From IMG/VR virus record IMGVR_UViG_3300031227_000492, positions 1 to 21,949 of that record: a stretch of DNA of 21,949 bases; one strand, written 5' to 3'. This document shows, piece by piece, positions 14,627 to 21,949 of this stretch. The notes below the pieces were generated by a model. The model was not told the DNA's origin. It saw only the letters and a program-made list of their open reading frames with translations, and did not search any database. A program made the translations under genes and the position numbers. The stretch is from a virus. Positions within the stretch are counted from its first letter, which is position 1. Each line of letters starts with the position of its first letter.

Positions 14627-15208
14627 ATGGGCGTAATGAAATTGATCGGGATGCGAGCCCGCACAAAAAGCAGCATTAAGAAAGTTCGTGCCAAGGCCAA
14701 AACGGCGAGCATCAAAAGCTTGGGCCACGCCGCCGGCACGATCCGCAAAACAGCACGGCGAAGCATCCGCAAAGGCAAAAAGTCCTCGACGCCCGGAACC
14801 CCGCCGCACACGCGGAAAGGGCAGATCCGCCGCTCGATTCTGTATTCGGTCGAGAAAGAACTGCAAATGGCCATCATCGGCCCGAGCTCGCAGTTGGTTG
14901 GCGACATCGCTCAGGCCCACGAACATGGCGGCCGGCAGAAGCCGAAATTTCGCAAGCCATTCTGGGCATTGAGACGGGGCGGAGTTGGCCCGATCCGGCG
15001 GACGACGTCTGGTTTTGCGTTCGCCCGTCTGGAGACAGCCCGACAAGTCCAGCGAGCACGCGAGCTCGCACCGCAGGCGACGGCCTTTTACCGCCAGCGG
15101 TATCAATCGCAGCAGCCAAACGTTTACCCCAAACGCCCGTTTATGGGGCCGGCACTCGACAAAACTCGCGCACGATTACCCCGCCACTGGGCAGGGTCAG
15201 TGCGCTAA
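14627..15208 (+). CDS. Tail completion protein, HK97 gp10 / gpZ-like
   Basis: A 193-residue, very basic protein. ATG 14627 is chosen for spacing from GAGGTGA (14616-14622); the overlapping GTG at 14624 is less likely. The N-terminal third is Lys/Arg/Ala-rich (helical), followed by GTPPHTRKGQIRRSI, AIIGPSSQLVGD, AQAHEHGG and YPKRPFMGPALDK. The (P/K)RPFM-PAL end and the E/HGG segment are the recognisable signature of gp10-like tail-completion proteins. It joins head and tail and comes just before the tail tube, as expected. The basic N-terminal extension is larger than usual. Confidence 0.75.
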   Translation: MGVMKLIGMRARTKSSIKKVRAKAKTASIKSLGHAAGTIRKTARRSIRKGKKSSTPGTPPHTRKGQIRRSILYSVEKELQMAIIGPSSQLVGDIAQAHEHGGRQKPKFRKPFWALRRGGVGPIRRTTSGFAFARLETARQVQRARELAPQATAFYRQRYQSQQPNVYPKRPFMGPALDKTRARLPRHWAGSVR

Positions 15209-15224
15209 TTAGGAGACAGGAAGA

Positions 15225-15674
15225 ATGGCCAGAAAACTTGGCTTGGATGCAAAGCTCTACTACAACGCCGGCACCTACGATGTGCCGGACTGGACGGAGA
15301 TCACGAACTGCCTGGACCTCACGCTGTCGCTGACAAAGGACGAGGCCGACGTGACCACCCGTGGCAACAACGGTTTCGAGGCGTTGGCCGGGTCGCTCAA
15401 AAAGGCCAGTGTTGAATTCCAAATGATCTACGACACGACCGACGACGCATTCTCCGAGTTGCAAAACGCCTATTTCGACAACACCACCGTCGAGGTGGCC
15501 GTGATGGACGGCGACATCACCGTCAACGACGCGGAGGGGCTGCGAGCCACAATGGAAGTCTTCGACTTCACGCGGGGCGAGCCGATGCGAGAAGCGTTGA
15601 CCGTCAACGTCGTCATCAAGCCGACATATGCGACAAACGCCCCGGCGTGGTACGTCGTCGGCGAGAGCTCGTAA
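15225..15674 (+). CDS. Major tail tube protein
   Basis: A 149-residue protein starting at ATG 15225, with AGGAGA and AGGAAG sites immediately upstream. It begins with ARKLGLDAKLYYNAG, continues with DLTLSLTKDEADVTTRGNNG, and later has beta-strand stretches (VEVAVMDGDITV, MEVFDFTRGEPMREALTVNV) and the PTYATNAPAW end typical of long-tail tube proteins. These stack as hexameric rings around the tape measure. Position between tail completion and tail assembly chaperone genes agrees. It is followed by a GC-rich hairpin gap. Confidence 0.87.
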   Translation: MARKLGLDAKLYYNAGTYDVPDWTEITNCLDLTLSLTKDEADVTTRGNNGFEALAGSLKKASVEFQMIYDTTDDAFSELQNAYFDNTTVEVAVMDGDITVNDAEGLRATMEVFDFTRGEPMREALTVNVVIKPTYATNAPAWYVVGESS

Positions 15675-15702
15675 TCACCCGCCAAGTCAGGCGGTGGCGC
15701 AA

Positions 15703-15721
15703 CGGGCGCCGCCGCCCGGCC
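15703..15721 (+). repeat. GC-rich hairpin motif shared with the gap after the capsid gene
   Basis: CGGGCG (15703-15708) and CGCCCG (15713-15718) make a 6-bp stem with a CCGC tetraloop. The 19-base core differs from the one at 7502-7517, behind the capsid gene, only by three extra bases (CCG). Another small hairpin, CCGCC/GGCGG, lies just upstream (near 15679-15694). No T run follows, so RNA-stability or attenuation roles are more likely than full termination. Confidence 0.4.
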
Positions 15722-15745
15722 GGGCCAACAATGAAGGAGGCAGTG

Positions 15746-16225
15746 ATGGCGCAATTTCGCGACAACAACGGCCGCACGTGGGAAGTGACTGTTACCACAG
15801 CGACGCTCAAGCGCGTCAAGTCACTCCTCCACGGCGTCGACCTCGGCAAGATGGCCTCCAACGGCACGATCTACAGCGCGTTGGCAGATGACCCCATTCT
15901 GCTCTGCGACCTGCTGTACGCCGTCTGCAAGCCGGAGGCGGACGCCGCCGGCGTCAGTGACGAGGACTTCGGACGCGGCATGGCCGGCGATGCCATCGAC
16001 GACGCGACAACGGCGCTGATGGAGGGCCTGATCGATTTTTTCCCGAAGGGCCGGCGGAACCTCTACCGCAAGGCCCTGACAAAACAGCACGTGCTGACGG
16101 AAAAGGCGATCGCGATGATCGAGAGGCGGATCGAAAGCGACGAGCTGGACAACGAACTCAAACGGGAATTATCCAGCTCTGCTACGAGCTCGGCGGAATC
16201 GCCGGGGTCAACCCCGACCCCCTGA
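15746..16225 (+). CDS. Tail assembly chaperone (gpG-like)
   Basis: A 159-residue protein; AAGGAGG (15734-15740) is 5 nt before ATG 15746, which is preferred over ATG 15731. It begins AQFRDNNGRTWEVTVTTATL, typical of gpG-like chaperones that hold the tape measure during tail assembly, and is mostly helical to the end. The last residues (SSSATSSAESPGSTPTP) are low-complexity and overlap in another frame with a conserved-looking peptide, as in phages where the main product is extended by a -1 frameshift into the next gene. A role in loading the tape measure is standard for this family. Confidence 0.8.
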   Translation: MAQFRDNNGRTWEVTVTTATLKRVKSLLHGVDLGKMASNGTIYSALADDPILLCDLLYAVCKPEADAAGVSDEDFGRGMAGDAIDDATTALMEGLIDFFPKGRRNLYRKALTKQHVLTEKAIAMIERRIESDELDNELKRELSSSATSSAESPGSTPTP

Positions 16226-16443
16226 CGCTCCGTGAACTCATGTGGATGGCGGAGGAACACCGCAAGGGCGCCTGGGAACAGACGAGCGAGGTGCTGGCAA
16301 TGATTGCCAATGTCAACCGTGATCCGAAAAAAACACGTGCGTACCGGTCGAGTGATTTCAACCCGTATGAAAGTTCGCAACCGTCCGGCATTCCGATCAA
16401 GGCGGACAACATAGGCATTCTCAAGAAACTGTTCGTCAAGTAG
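16168..16443 (+). CDS. Tail assembly chaperone extension (gpT-like), in the -1 frame
   Basis: In the frame one base back from gpG, a peptide starts at about 16168 with IIQLCYELGGIAGVNPDPLT, continues LRELMWMAEEHRKGAWEQT and ends at TAG 16441-16443 (about 91 residues). This is the usual C-terminal part of a gpGT-type chaperone. The earliest ATG is 16240, inside the conserved block, so an independent start would cut a conserved segment. It is most likely read by a -1 ribosomal shift from the gpG frame near 16157-16171. I see no canonical XXXYYYZ slippery heptamer there, so an atypical signal or a sequencing indel is also possible. Confidence 0.62.
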   Translation: MIQLCYELGGIAGVNPDPLTLRELMWMAEEHRKGAWEQTSEVLAMIANVNRDPKKTRAYRSSDFNPYESSQPSGIPIKADNIGILKKLFVK

Positions 16444-16505
16444 GTTTCGGTAACCGTTCGCCCGAGACACAAAAGGCGGACACAAGTAAGGAAGAGGAGG
16501 TCACG

Positions 16506-16811
16506 ATGAATCTGTTCGCAGTGCTCGGAGCCGTGTTGGCGAATGTTGGCGAGGTGATCCTGGGTGCCGTGCTGTCAGTGCTCGAATCCGTGTTGCGCGG
16601 ACCGACCGGACAGCAACTGGCCGACGGGCTGCTGGACTTCGCCGGTGTCGTGGTCAATGAGTTGGGCGACGTCGACACGCTTTCAAACGCCGAAAAGCGC
16701 GAGGAAGCCGTCCAGCGAATTAAGGCAGAGGCACAAGAGCGGTCGGCGGTATGGGCTGAACATGCGATACGTCTGGCCGTCGAACTCGCCGTCGCCGCGG
16801 TCAAGAAGTAA
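16506..16811 (+). CDS. Small helical hypothetical protein (101 aa), hydrophobic N-terminus
   Basis: ATG 16506 follows a strong GAGGAGG (16494-16500). The 101-residue product has a hydrophobic N-terminal stretch (NLFAVLGAVLANVGEVILGAVLSVL), a central charged region with KREEAVQRIKAEAQ, and a C-terminal helix ending AIRLAVELAVAAVKK. It could be membrane-associated and holin-like, or an amphipathic helical tail accessory. From memory, similar proteins occur near tape measure genes in related prophages, without known function. I assign none. Confidence 0.65.
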   Translation: MNLFAVLGAVLANVGEVILGAVLSVLESVLRGPTGQQLADGLLDFAGVVVNELGDVDTLSNAEKREEAVQRIKAEAQERSAVWAEHAIRLAVELAVAAVKK

Positions 16812-16853
16812 CCACACTCCCGGCAGGATGTGTGCCAGAGAAAGAGTCCGGCA

Positions 16854-17126
16854 ATGGGTAGCAAGGAACACAAGGTCACGACGCGTGGTGACGGCGGCTT
16901 CGAAAGGTTTTCCGATCAGGAGCCGAAGAAGCAGATCGACGAAATCACCACCGAACATATCACGGTGAAGGCCGGCAAGGTGGAACTGGTACTCGACGGA
17001 ACGGTCGACGGGAGCTTGACCATTGATGGCGAGCCCGTGCCGTGGGGCAATATTTCCGACATACGCCTCGAGGCGGCACTCGGCGATGTGCCGAAATTGT
17101 TCGTTACGCGAGTGTGTACGGAGTAA
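16854..17126 (+). CDS. Small hypothetical tail-region protein (90 aa)
   Basis: A 90-residue protein. ATG 16854 is preferred; a GTG at 16830 in the same frame would add 8 residues, and neither has a strong Shine-Dalgarno sequence. The second half (KVELVLDGTVDGSLTIDGEPVPWGNI, quoted in two overlapping parts: KVELVLDGTVDGS and TIDGEPVPWGNI) shows the pattern of small phage proteins with a short antiparallel beta domain, ending LGDVPKLFVTRV. No catalytic residues are apparent. It lies directly upstream of the tape measure, 4 nt from its ATG, so a tail assembly role is possible. Confidence 0.6.
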   Translation: MGSKEHKVTTRGDGGFERFSDQEPKKQIDEITTEHITVKAGKVELVLDGTVDGSLTIDGEPVPWGNISDIRLEAALGDVPKLFVTRVCTE

Positions 17127-17130
17127 CTGA

Positions 17131-19728
17131 ATGGCATTGGGTCAAGGAATCCGAGCGGGTGCCGCATACGTCGAGTTGTTCGTTAACGATAACAAACTCG
17201 TCCGTGGCCTGAAACGTGCACAGATGCGGCTGCGGCGGTTCGGTGCGTCTGCAATGGACGTCGGCCGTCGCATGATGGTGGTGGGCGCGATGATGGCCGC
17301 TCCGTTTGCCATCGCCACCCGCATATTTTCCGGGTTCGACGACGCGATGCGAAAGACGAAGGCCGTCACCAGCGCGACCGATGCTGAGTTCCGGCGGTTG
17401 ACAGCCACCGCCAAAGAGCTTGGCCAGACAACGAGCTATACGGCCGCCGAAGTCGCCAACGCAATGACCGAGCTCGGCCGCGCGGGCTTCAAGCCGAAAC
17501 AGATAGACGCCGCCATTGGCGGCATTCTCTCGCTCGCCCGTGCGACAGATACCGAACTCTCGCGTGCCGCCGAAATCGCGGGAAATGCACTGCGCGGGTT
17601 CGGCATGGAAGTTGATCAGATCGACCGTGTCGTAGACGTCCTCTCATATACGGCGAACAACTCCGCACAAACGCTTGACGACCTGGGCGAGAGTATGAAG
17701 TACGTCGCCCCGCTTGCGGCCGAGGCGGGTGAGCCAATTGAAAGCGTGGCCGCCGCGCTGGGCGTGCTTGCAAACGCCGGAATCAAGGGCTCGATGGCAG
17801 GCACGGCAACAGCCCGCGCTCTTAAAAATCTCGCCAAAGAGTCGAACCAGAAGACGCTCGCGAAACTCGGCGTGCAAGCGGTCGACGCCGCCGGCGACCT
17901 GCGGCCGCTCGGTGACATCCTCGCCGATCTCGGCAAGCGCGCCAAGGATATGGGCTCGGCCAAGCGGCTCTCGATCTTCGAGACGTTGTTCGGACGCGGC
18001 CAGGCCGCGGCTCTTAAACTGGCGAGCGACCCGAATGCCTTGTCCGGTCTGACCAAGGGGCTTCAAAAGGCAGGCGGATACGCGAAGAAAACGGCCGAGG
18101 AAATGGACGACGGGATCGGCGGCACGACACGGCGTTTGAATTCGGCCGTGGAGGGCGTGTTCATCCGGATTGGCAAGGCCATCGAAAGGCCGCTCGTCGC
18201 CGCGATGGAGGCCATCATCCGGTCGGCTCAAAAGCTCGGCAGCTGGATTGAGCGAAACAGCGAGGCCGTCGCGCTCGTCGCCAAGTTGGTGCTCGGCGTG
18301 ATCAAGTTGGGCGCCGCATTGTTGACCCTGGGCTTAATCATCAAGGGCGTCAGCATGGCTATGGGCGCTATGGCCTTCGTCGCCAGTCCGCTTGGAGCCG
18401 TTCTTACGATTGTCGGTGCCGCAGTTGCCGGTGTTGCCCACCTCATGGGCCGTGGCACGGCGGCGACGGAGGCGTACCGGGCTTCTCTGCTGTCACTCAA
18501 AAACGAACTGTCCGACGTGCGGGTGAAGGGCGACGAATTACGCGCGGCCGACCTGGCGCGGCTCAACGTACTGAAAGCCCTGGCGGAAAAGGGCAAACTC
18601 GACGGCGACCAGATGGCACAGGCCGGGCAGATCATCGCCGAACTCACGAGCCGCTACGGCAAGGTCGGCCTCACGATCAATAAAACCACCGGCACCATCG
18701 ACGGAATGACGAATGCCATCGGTTCGCTGTCCAACGCGATGCGTAAAATCGCCCTCAACGAAATCGATATCGAGATGACACAGCTACGCGGGAACCTGGA
18801 GAAGCTCCACGCGGAATGCGACCGGATTCGGAATAGTGAGGCATACGAGCGGAACGACAAAGCGGCTGTTGGCGACTTTCGGCGGGTTGCAAATGACTAC
18901 GGGAACATGGCCGGAAGGATCAGTTTGCTGGATACCCGCCGCGAAAAGCTTCAGCTCCAACTGCGGCCGTCAGACAAGGCACTGGCGGGCAAGGCCGCCG
19001 GCGGCATTGCGGCCGCAGTCAAAGCGAAACAACTGCCCGATGCGAAAGGTGACGCGGTCAAAGAGGGACAGAACGCGGATGAACTCGGGCGCCTCGAGCA
19101 GGAATGGGCTGACAAACTGCGGCGGCTCAAACTCGAAGCCATTGACGACGAGGCGAAGCGTCGGAAGGCAATGATCGACGACACATACAAAGAGGAAATC
19201 TGCAATGCGCGTGAGCTCGGGGCCACGCAGGAGCAGATCGAAAACATCAAGAGTGCGCATAAACAAGAACTGGCCAACGTCGCCACCGAGCGCAAACGTG
19301 ACGCCGCCGAAAACAATCAACAGCGCGGCGAGGCGATTGAGGAGCTCAAGCTTCGGGCGAAATTCGAGGGCATCGAACTCGAACGTGCATTGCTCAATCT
19401 GGAAGAGCAGAGGGCAATCAAAAAGGCCAAGGCGGCTGACAAACTTGTCGCCGTGGCTGAAGATGAAAAGGGGAAAGCGAAGATGGGGGAAAGCGAAAAG
19501 CTCGTGAAGCAGGAGTTCGCCCTGAAAAGAAAAATGCTCAAGGCCCCGGCCCGGGTGACGGGCCGAACGGCTGTTGGCCTGTTCAATGCCAAGCACATCC
19601 AGGCGATGTCGCAGCCCAGCACCAATATCCTGCGTGATATTCACAATGAACTCAAGGACATGCAGAATGAACTCAAGGACATGCATAAAGACCAGAAAAA
19701 CAGCCCGGGGTGGAATTATGTTGGCTAA
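17131..19728 (+). CDS. Tape measure protein (TP901-type tail length protein)
   Basis: An 865-residue tape measure protein, which sets tail length and is ejected with the DNA. ATG 17131 has GGAG about 9 nt upstream. The TP901-type core is clear: TSATDAEFRRLTATAKELGQ at about residues 80-100, then SYTAAEVANAMTELGRAGF, ARATDTELSRAAEIAGNALR and later NAGIKGSMAGTATARALKNL. Residues about 380-438 are strongly hydrophobic (several possible membrane helices). The section from about 640 to 800 is a long charged helix, and the C-terminus carries a heptad repeat, NELKDMQNELKDMHKD. No lysozyme or peptidase domain is evident. Confidence 0.93.
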   Translation: MALGQGIRAGAAYVELFVNDNKLVRGLKRAQMRLRRFGASAMDVGRRMMVVGAMMAAPFAIATRIFSGFDDAMRKTKAVTSATDAEFRRLTATAKELGQTTSYTAAEVANAMTELGRAGFKPKQIDAAIGGILSLARATDTELSRAAEIAGNALRGFGMEVDQIDRVVDVLSYTANNSAQTLDDLGESMKYVAPLAAEAGEPIESVAAALGVLANAGIKGSMAGTATARALKNLAKESNQKTLAKLGVQAVDAAGDLRPLGDILADLGKRAKDMGSAKRLSIFETLFGRGQAAALKLASDPNALSGLTKGLQKAGGYAKKTAEEMDDGIGGTTRRLNSAVEGVFIRIGKAIERPLVAAMEAIIRSAQKLGSWIERNSEAVALVAKLVLGVIKLGAALLTLGLIIKGVSMAMGAMAFVASPLGAVLTIVGAAVAGVAHLMGRGTAATEAYRASLLSLKNELSDVRVKGDELRAADLARLNVLKALAEKGKLDGDQMAQAGQIIAELTSRYGKVGLTINKTTGTIDGMTNAIGSLSNAMRKIALNEIDIEMTQLRGNLEKLHAECDRIRNSEAYERNDKAAVGDFRRVANDYGNMAGRISLLDTRREKLQLQLRPSDKALAGKAAGGIAAAVKAKQLPDAKGDAVKEGQNADELGRLEQEWADKLRRLKLEAIDDEAKRRKAMIDDTYKEEICNARELGATQEQIENIKSAHKQELANVATERKRDAAENNQQRGEAIEELKLRAKFEGIELERALLNLEEQRAIKKAKAADKLVAVAEDEKGKAKMGESEKLVKQEFALKRKMLKAPARVTGRTAVGLFNAKHIQAMSQPSTNILRDIHNELKDMQNELKDMHKDQKNSPGWNYVG
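19645..19685 (+). repeat. 21-bp direct repeat, two copies, inside the tape measure gene
   Basis: AATGAACTCAAGGACATGCA occurs at 19645-19664 and again at 19666-19685, a period of 21 nt, encoding the heptad NELKDM(Q) twice. A third, degenerate unit follows (ATGCATAAAGAC). The unit length keeps the reading frame and the coiled-coil heptad, so copy-number change would lengthen the helix without a frameshift. Confidence 0.8.
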
Positions 19729-19737
19729 GGAGTAACG

Positions 19738-20841
19738 ATGTCCATTACCGCCGTCGTTGCATGGCGCCCGGCCACCATCGGCCAGCAAAACAACGAGGAG
19801 GGCTACATCATTCGCGGCACGTCTGATCCGGCTGCCGCCAAGGTCGCCCTCGAAAATAAAGCACCAGACTATTGCCCATCCGTTATTGTCTGGAGCGCGT
19901 TGACAACCTACGGGCAGGGCCAACTGTCCGCGACCGGGGATCTGTTCTACAAGTCATTGCACGAGGACAATCTGGACCATGAGCCGCCGGACGCTGCATG
20001 GTGGGTTGTGGTTTCAGTAACGCGCCGACCCCTCAACCACTGCACCATCGACCGTTATCTCAGCGATTCAGCCGGTGGTTATTTCGTCGGCACGGCATAC
20101 TACTCGTCCTCGTCCGAGCCAGAGCAGGAAACGGGCGACGTCGTCTATTCGTTCGAGGTGGGCGGCGGATCGTATCACATAACGCAGAGCCGATTCACTG
20201 TACAGAAATATGCCCGGAAGAACGAAACAGCGACAGACCACCACGGGGCAATCAACGTTCAGAACAAGATCCCTGCAGGTGTTGACATCCCGCAATTGGG
20301 CAACGCGTTCCGTTCGCGTCACACGTATTATCCCGCCAACGCCGACGTGACCGGCACATACAAGGGCAAGCTCTTCGCGGCGGCTCTGACCGTCAACAAC
20401 GCGTCATTCAAGGGGTTCGACGCCGGCGAGTGCATCTTCCTGGGCGCATCAGGCGGGCCGCGTGGCGACGGGTCGGATTGGGAGATCGGGCTTGATTTCG
20501 CCGCCGTGCCAAACCGTTCGAGCTTCTCCGTGCCATACGCCGAGGCATGGGACAGCGGAACCACGTACAGCAAAAGCGGACTCTGCAACAACGCCGGGGG
20601 GACGGCTCAGTACCTCTCCCTACAGGACGCCAACATAAACCACGCGCCGCCGAACGTTACCTGGTGGAAGGACGTCTCGAAGTTCGCCGTGTTCGGAATC
20701 GACAAGAAGGGCTGGGAATACATGTGGGCCGAATACAAACCCGGCGAAGGGGACGACGGCCTCACGCAGCTCATCGCGGGCATCTACGTTGAAAACGTTT
20801 TCGAGTATACCAACTTCTCCGATTTGGGGATCGGCACGTGA
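19738..20841 (+). CDS. Tail-tip protein with two carbohydrate-binding-like repeats
   Basis: A 367-residue protein with ATG 19738 and a GGAG about 6 nt upstream. I do not recognise a named family, but position after the tape measure indicates a distal tail or tip component. Two internal segments are alike: residues 51-93 (VWSALTTYG ... FYKSLHEDNLDHEPP ... WWVVV) and 270-313 (AWDSGTTYS ... QYLSLQDANINHAPP ... WWKDV). Their shared pattern W-x-x-TTY-x-x-G ... Y-x-SL-x-(E/D)-x-N-x-x-H-x-PP-x-x-x-WW recalls small CBM5/12-type modules that bind polysaccharide with exposed aromatics. Between and after them is a beta-rich body (ASGGPRGDGSDWEIGLDF). A host-glycan contact role is inferred. Its stop overlaps the next GTG (GTGA). 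Confidence 0.7.
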   Translation: MSITAVVAWRPATIGQQNNEEGYIIRGTSDPAAAKVALENKAPDYCPSVIVWSALTTYGQGQLSATGDLFYKSLHEDNLDHEPPDAAWWVVVSVTRRPLNHCTIDRYLSDSAGGYFVGTAYYSSSSEPEQETGDVVYSFEVGGGSYHITQSRFTVQKYARKNETATDHHGAINVQNKIPAGVDIPQLGNAFRSRHTYYPANADVTGTYKGKLFAAALTVNNASFKGFDAGECIFLGASGGPRGDGSDWEIGLDFAAVPNRSSFSVPYAEAWDSGTTYSKSGLCNNAGGTAQYLSLQDANINHAPPNVTWWKDVSKFAVFGIDKKGWEYMWAEYKPGEGDDGLTQLIAGIYVENVFEYTNFSDLGIGT

Positions 20842-21949
20842 GCGGAGATGCTCTTCATCATGTTGCTTCCGGCGAATCAATACGCCAACGGTTCACGGCC
20901 AGGACGCATAACGCGTTTGTCGACGCGGCACGAAAGACCCGCGAGGCCAACCCCGCCGCCCCGCTGCCGCCAGAGCCGAAATCCGAAAACGTCGCGTTCG
21001 TCAAGAATTCGTCCGGCGGCGACCTCAGCCGGTTCGCCATACTCGGCATCGATGACGTGCTCTATTCCCCCACTACAAATCTCGACGAGTTCAAAAACAA
21101 CTTTGCATTCGACGGAAACACGCCGAGCTCCAGCCACGGCGACAAGTTCGTCATTTTGCTCGCGCCGCTTGCCGACGGTGAAATCGGCGAGGTCGGCCTG
21201 GCCGCCGGCATTGTGCCATGCCAGATCGACGTGACAGATACAGACCACGCCTACGCAGAGCTCACCGACGGCGACGCCACCCAACTCACCAGCTCCACCA
21301 GTGGAGCGGCCACCATCCTCTGGAAAGAATCCGGCACCGGCACCAAGTGGGCCATCGTGCGCGTTGGCCGCGCAACCTCTCCCAGCGACATTGCCAGCGA
21401 CGTTGCCGACGCGAAAATCGCAATGTCCACGTTCCACCTCGACATCGAACGCCGGCTGAACCCGACGGCTGGCGCGTCTGTCGGGGATACCGCCGATTGC
21501 TCGCTGACGCCGCCGCGTTATGTGTCGCTGGACTTCACGGCCCAGTATTATGAGACCGGGGCCGGCCCCGGCACCGGCGAAATTATTATGGAGTGCTCCG
21601 GCCCGAAGACGTACATGTCCGTCACATACGCGAATCGCTATGCTGACTCGTTTGCCGCGCAGCAGGGGCCGGGCACGCTTGTTGCCGCAGAGTTTGATGC
21701 GTTCCCCGACACCGGCGAAAGTTACCCTTTTACATCGGGAACGGTAGAGCTGAAAGTCCGCACCAGCACGGAAGCTGATGCAAGTAACAACGGAAAACTC
21801 GACTCGGCCAGCTCCGCGACTTCAACCGGCATCACACTGACCACGTCGGATTACAGCGCGTCCGCACACGGCCTCGGCATCGACGTTGCGAATCTCGGCG
21901 CGGTCATGCCGACGATGACAATGACGGCCCTTACCGTTACAAACATATA
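20838..21949 (+). CDS. Tail-tip or tail-fibre-type protein (partial, runs off the window)
   Basis: A frame opens at GTG 20838, overlapping the preceding stop (GTGA), and has no stop before the end of the window, giving at least 370 residues. The N-terminus (GESIRQRFTARTHNAFVDAA) has the pattern of conserved phage tail proteins in which a THNAFVDAA-type helix follows the start. From memory, similar proteins lie after the tape measure in planctomycete-type prophages. The visible remainder is Gly/Ser/Thr-rich and beta-predicted (LLAPLADGEIGEVGLAAG, ILWKESGTGTKWAIVRVG), consistent with an extended tail fibre or collar protein. Function beyond this cannot be read from the part seen. Confidence 0.72.
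   Translation, partial: MSGDALHHVASGESIRQRFTARTHNAFVDAARKTREANPAAPLPPEPKSENVAFVKNSSGGDLSRFAILGIDDVLYSPTTNLDEFKNNFAFDGNTPSSSHGDKFVILLAPLADGEIGEVGLAAGIVPCQIDVTDTDHAYAELTDGDATQLTSSTSGAATILWKESGTGTKWAIVRVGRATSPSDIASDVADAKIAMSTFHLDIERRLNPTAGASVGDTADCSLTPPRYVSLDFTAQYYETGAGPGTGEIIMECSGPKTYMSVTYANRYADSFAAQQGPGTLVAAEFDAFPDTGESYPFTSGTVELKVRTSTEADASNNGKLDSASSATSTGITLTTSDYSASAHGLGIDVANLGAVMPTMTMTALTVTNI

Overview
The window is one contiguous block of late (virion-building) genes from a tailed bacteriophage or prophage, all on the + strand and almost without gaps. The order is classical for a siphovirus: packaging (large terminase), portal, prohead protease fused to major capsid protein, DUF2190 capsid decoration protein, head-tail joining and tail completion proteins, tail tube, tail assembly chaperones, tape measure, tail tip. 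There is no sheath or baseplate-wedge gene, so a flexible, non-contractile tail is expected. The DNA is GC-rich, and the protein sequences (terminase with the PRGSGKT Walker A and FVIIDD Walker B, portal, DUF2190, tail proteins) resemble, from memory, prophage genes of Planctomycetota. That host assignment is an inference that a protein search would settle. No integrase, repressor, tRNA, CRISPR array or insertion sequence is visible, so phage versus prophage cannot be decided here.

Layout. 1-2388: end of an upstream gene and the large terminase. 2385-3294: an AT-richer patch with a 70-residue unknown, a zinc-ribbon protein, a Cys-rich small protein and a 28-bp dyad-symmetric element. 3295-5218: two tiny genes (one with two membrane helices) and the portal. 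5246-7468: a protease-capsid fusion with a well-placed internal ribosome binding site at the domain boundary. 7577-7927: DUF2190 decoration protein. 7939-13604: an unusual seven-gene glycan-modification cassette. 13601-15674: head-tail connector, XhlA-like membrane protein, tail terminator/completion proteins, tail tube. 15746-16443: tail assembly chaperone pair in two frames (probable -1 frameshift). 16506-17126: two small unknowns. 17131-19728: tape measure. 19738-end: tail-tip proteins, the last one cut by the window edge.

The most interesting part is the cassette inside the structural operon: two GT-A glycosyltransferases, a nitroreductase-family flavoprotein, a polysaccharide pyruvyltransferase-family protein, a class I methyltransferase, a PAPS-type sulfotransferase and a two-domain (GT32-like plus KpsS-like GT-B) glycosyltransferase. 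The members overlap each other by 4 to 8 bases, and the last overlaps the head-tail connector start. I see no membrane segments, lipid-carrier enzyme, flippase or polymerase among them. This suggests a cytoplasmic system, co-expressed with the capsid, that decorates a virion protein with a charged (sulfated, pyruvylated, methylated) glycan. The enzymatic families are read from motifs; the virion-glycosylation role is inference.

Genes are tied by start/stop overlaps (ATGA, TTGA, TGATG, GTGA) and good Shine-Dalgarno sequences, consistent with expression as one long late transcript. Two GC-rich hairpin gaps sharing a near-identical core follow the capsid and tail tube genes, the two products needed in the greatest amount.
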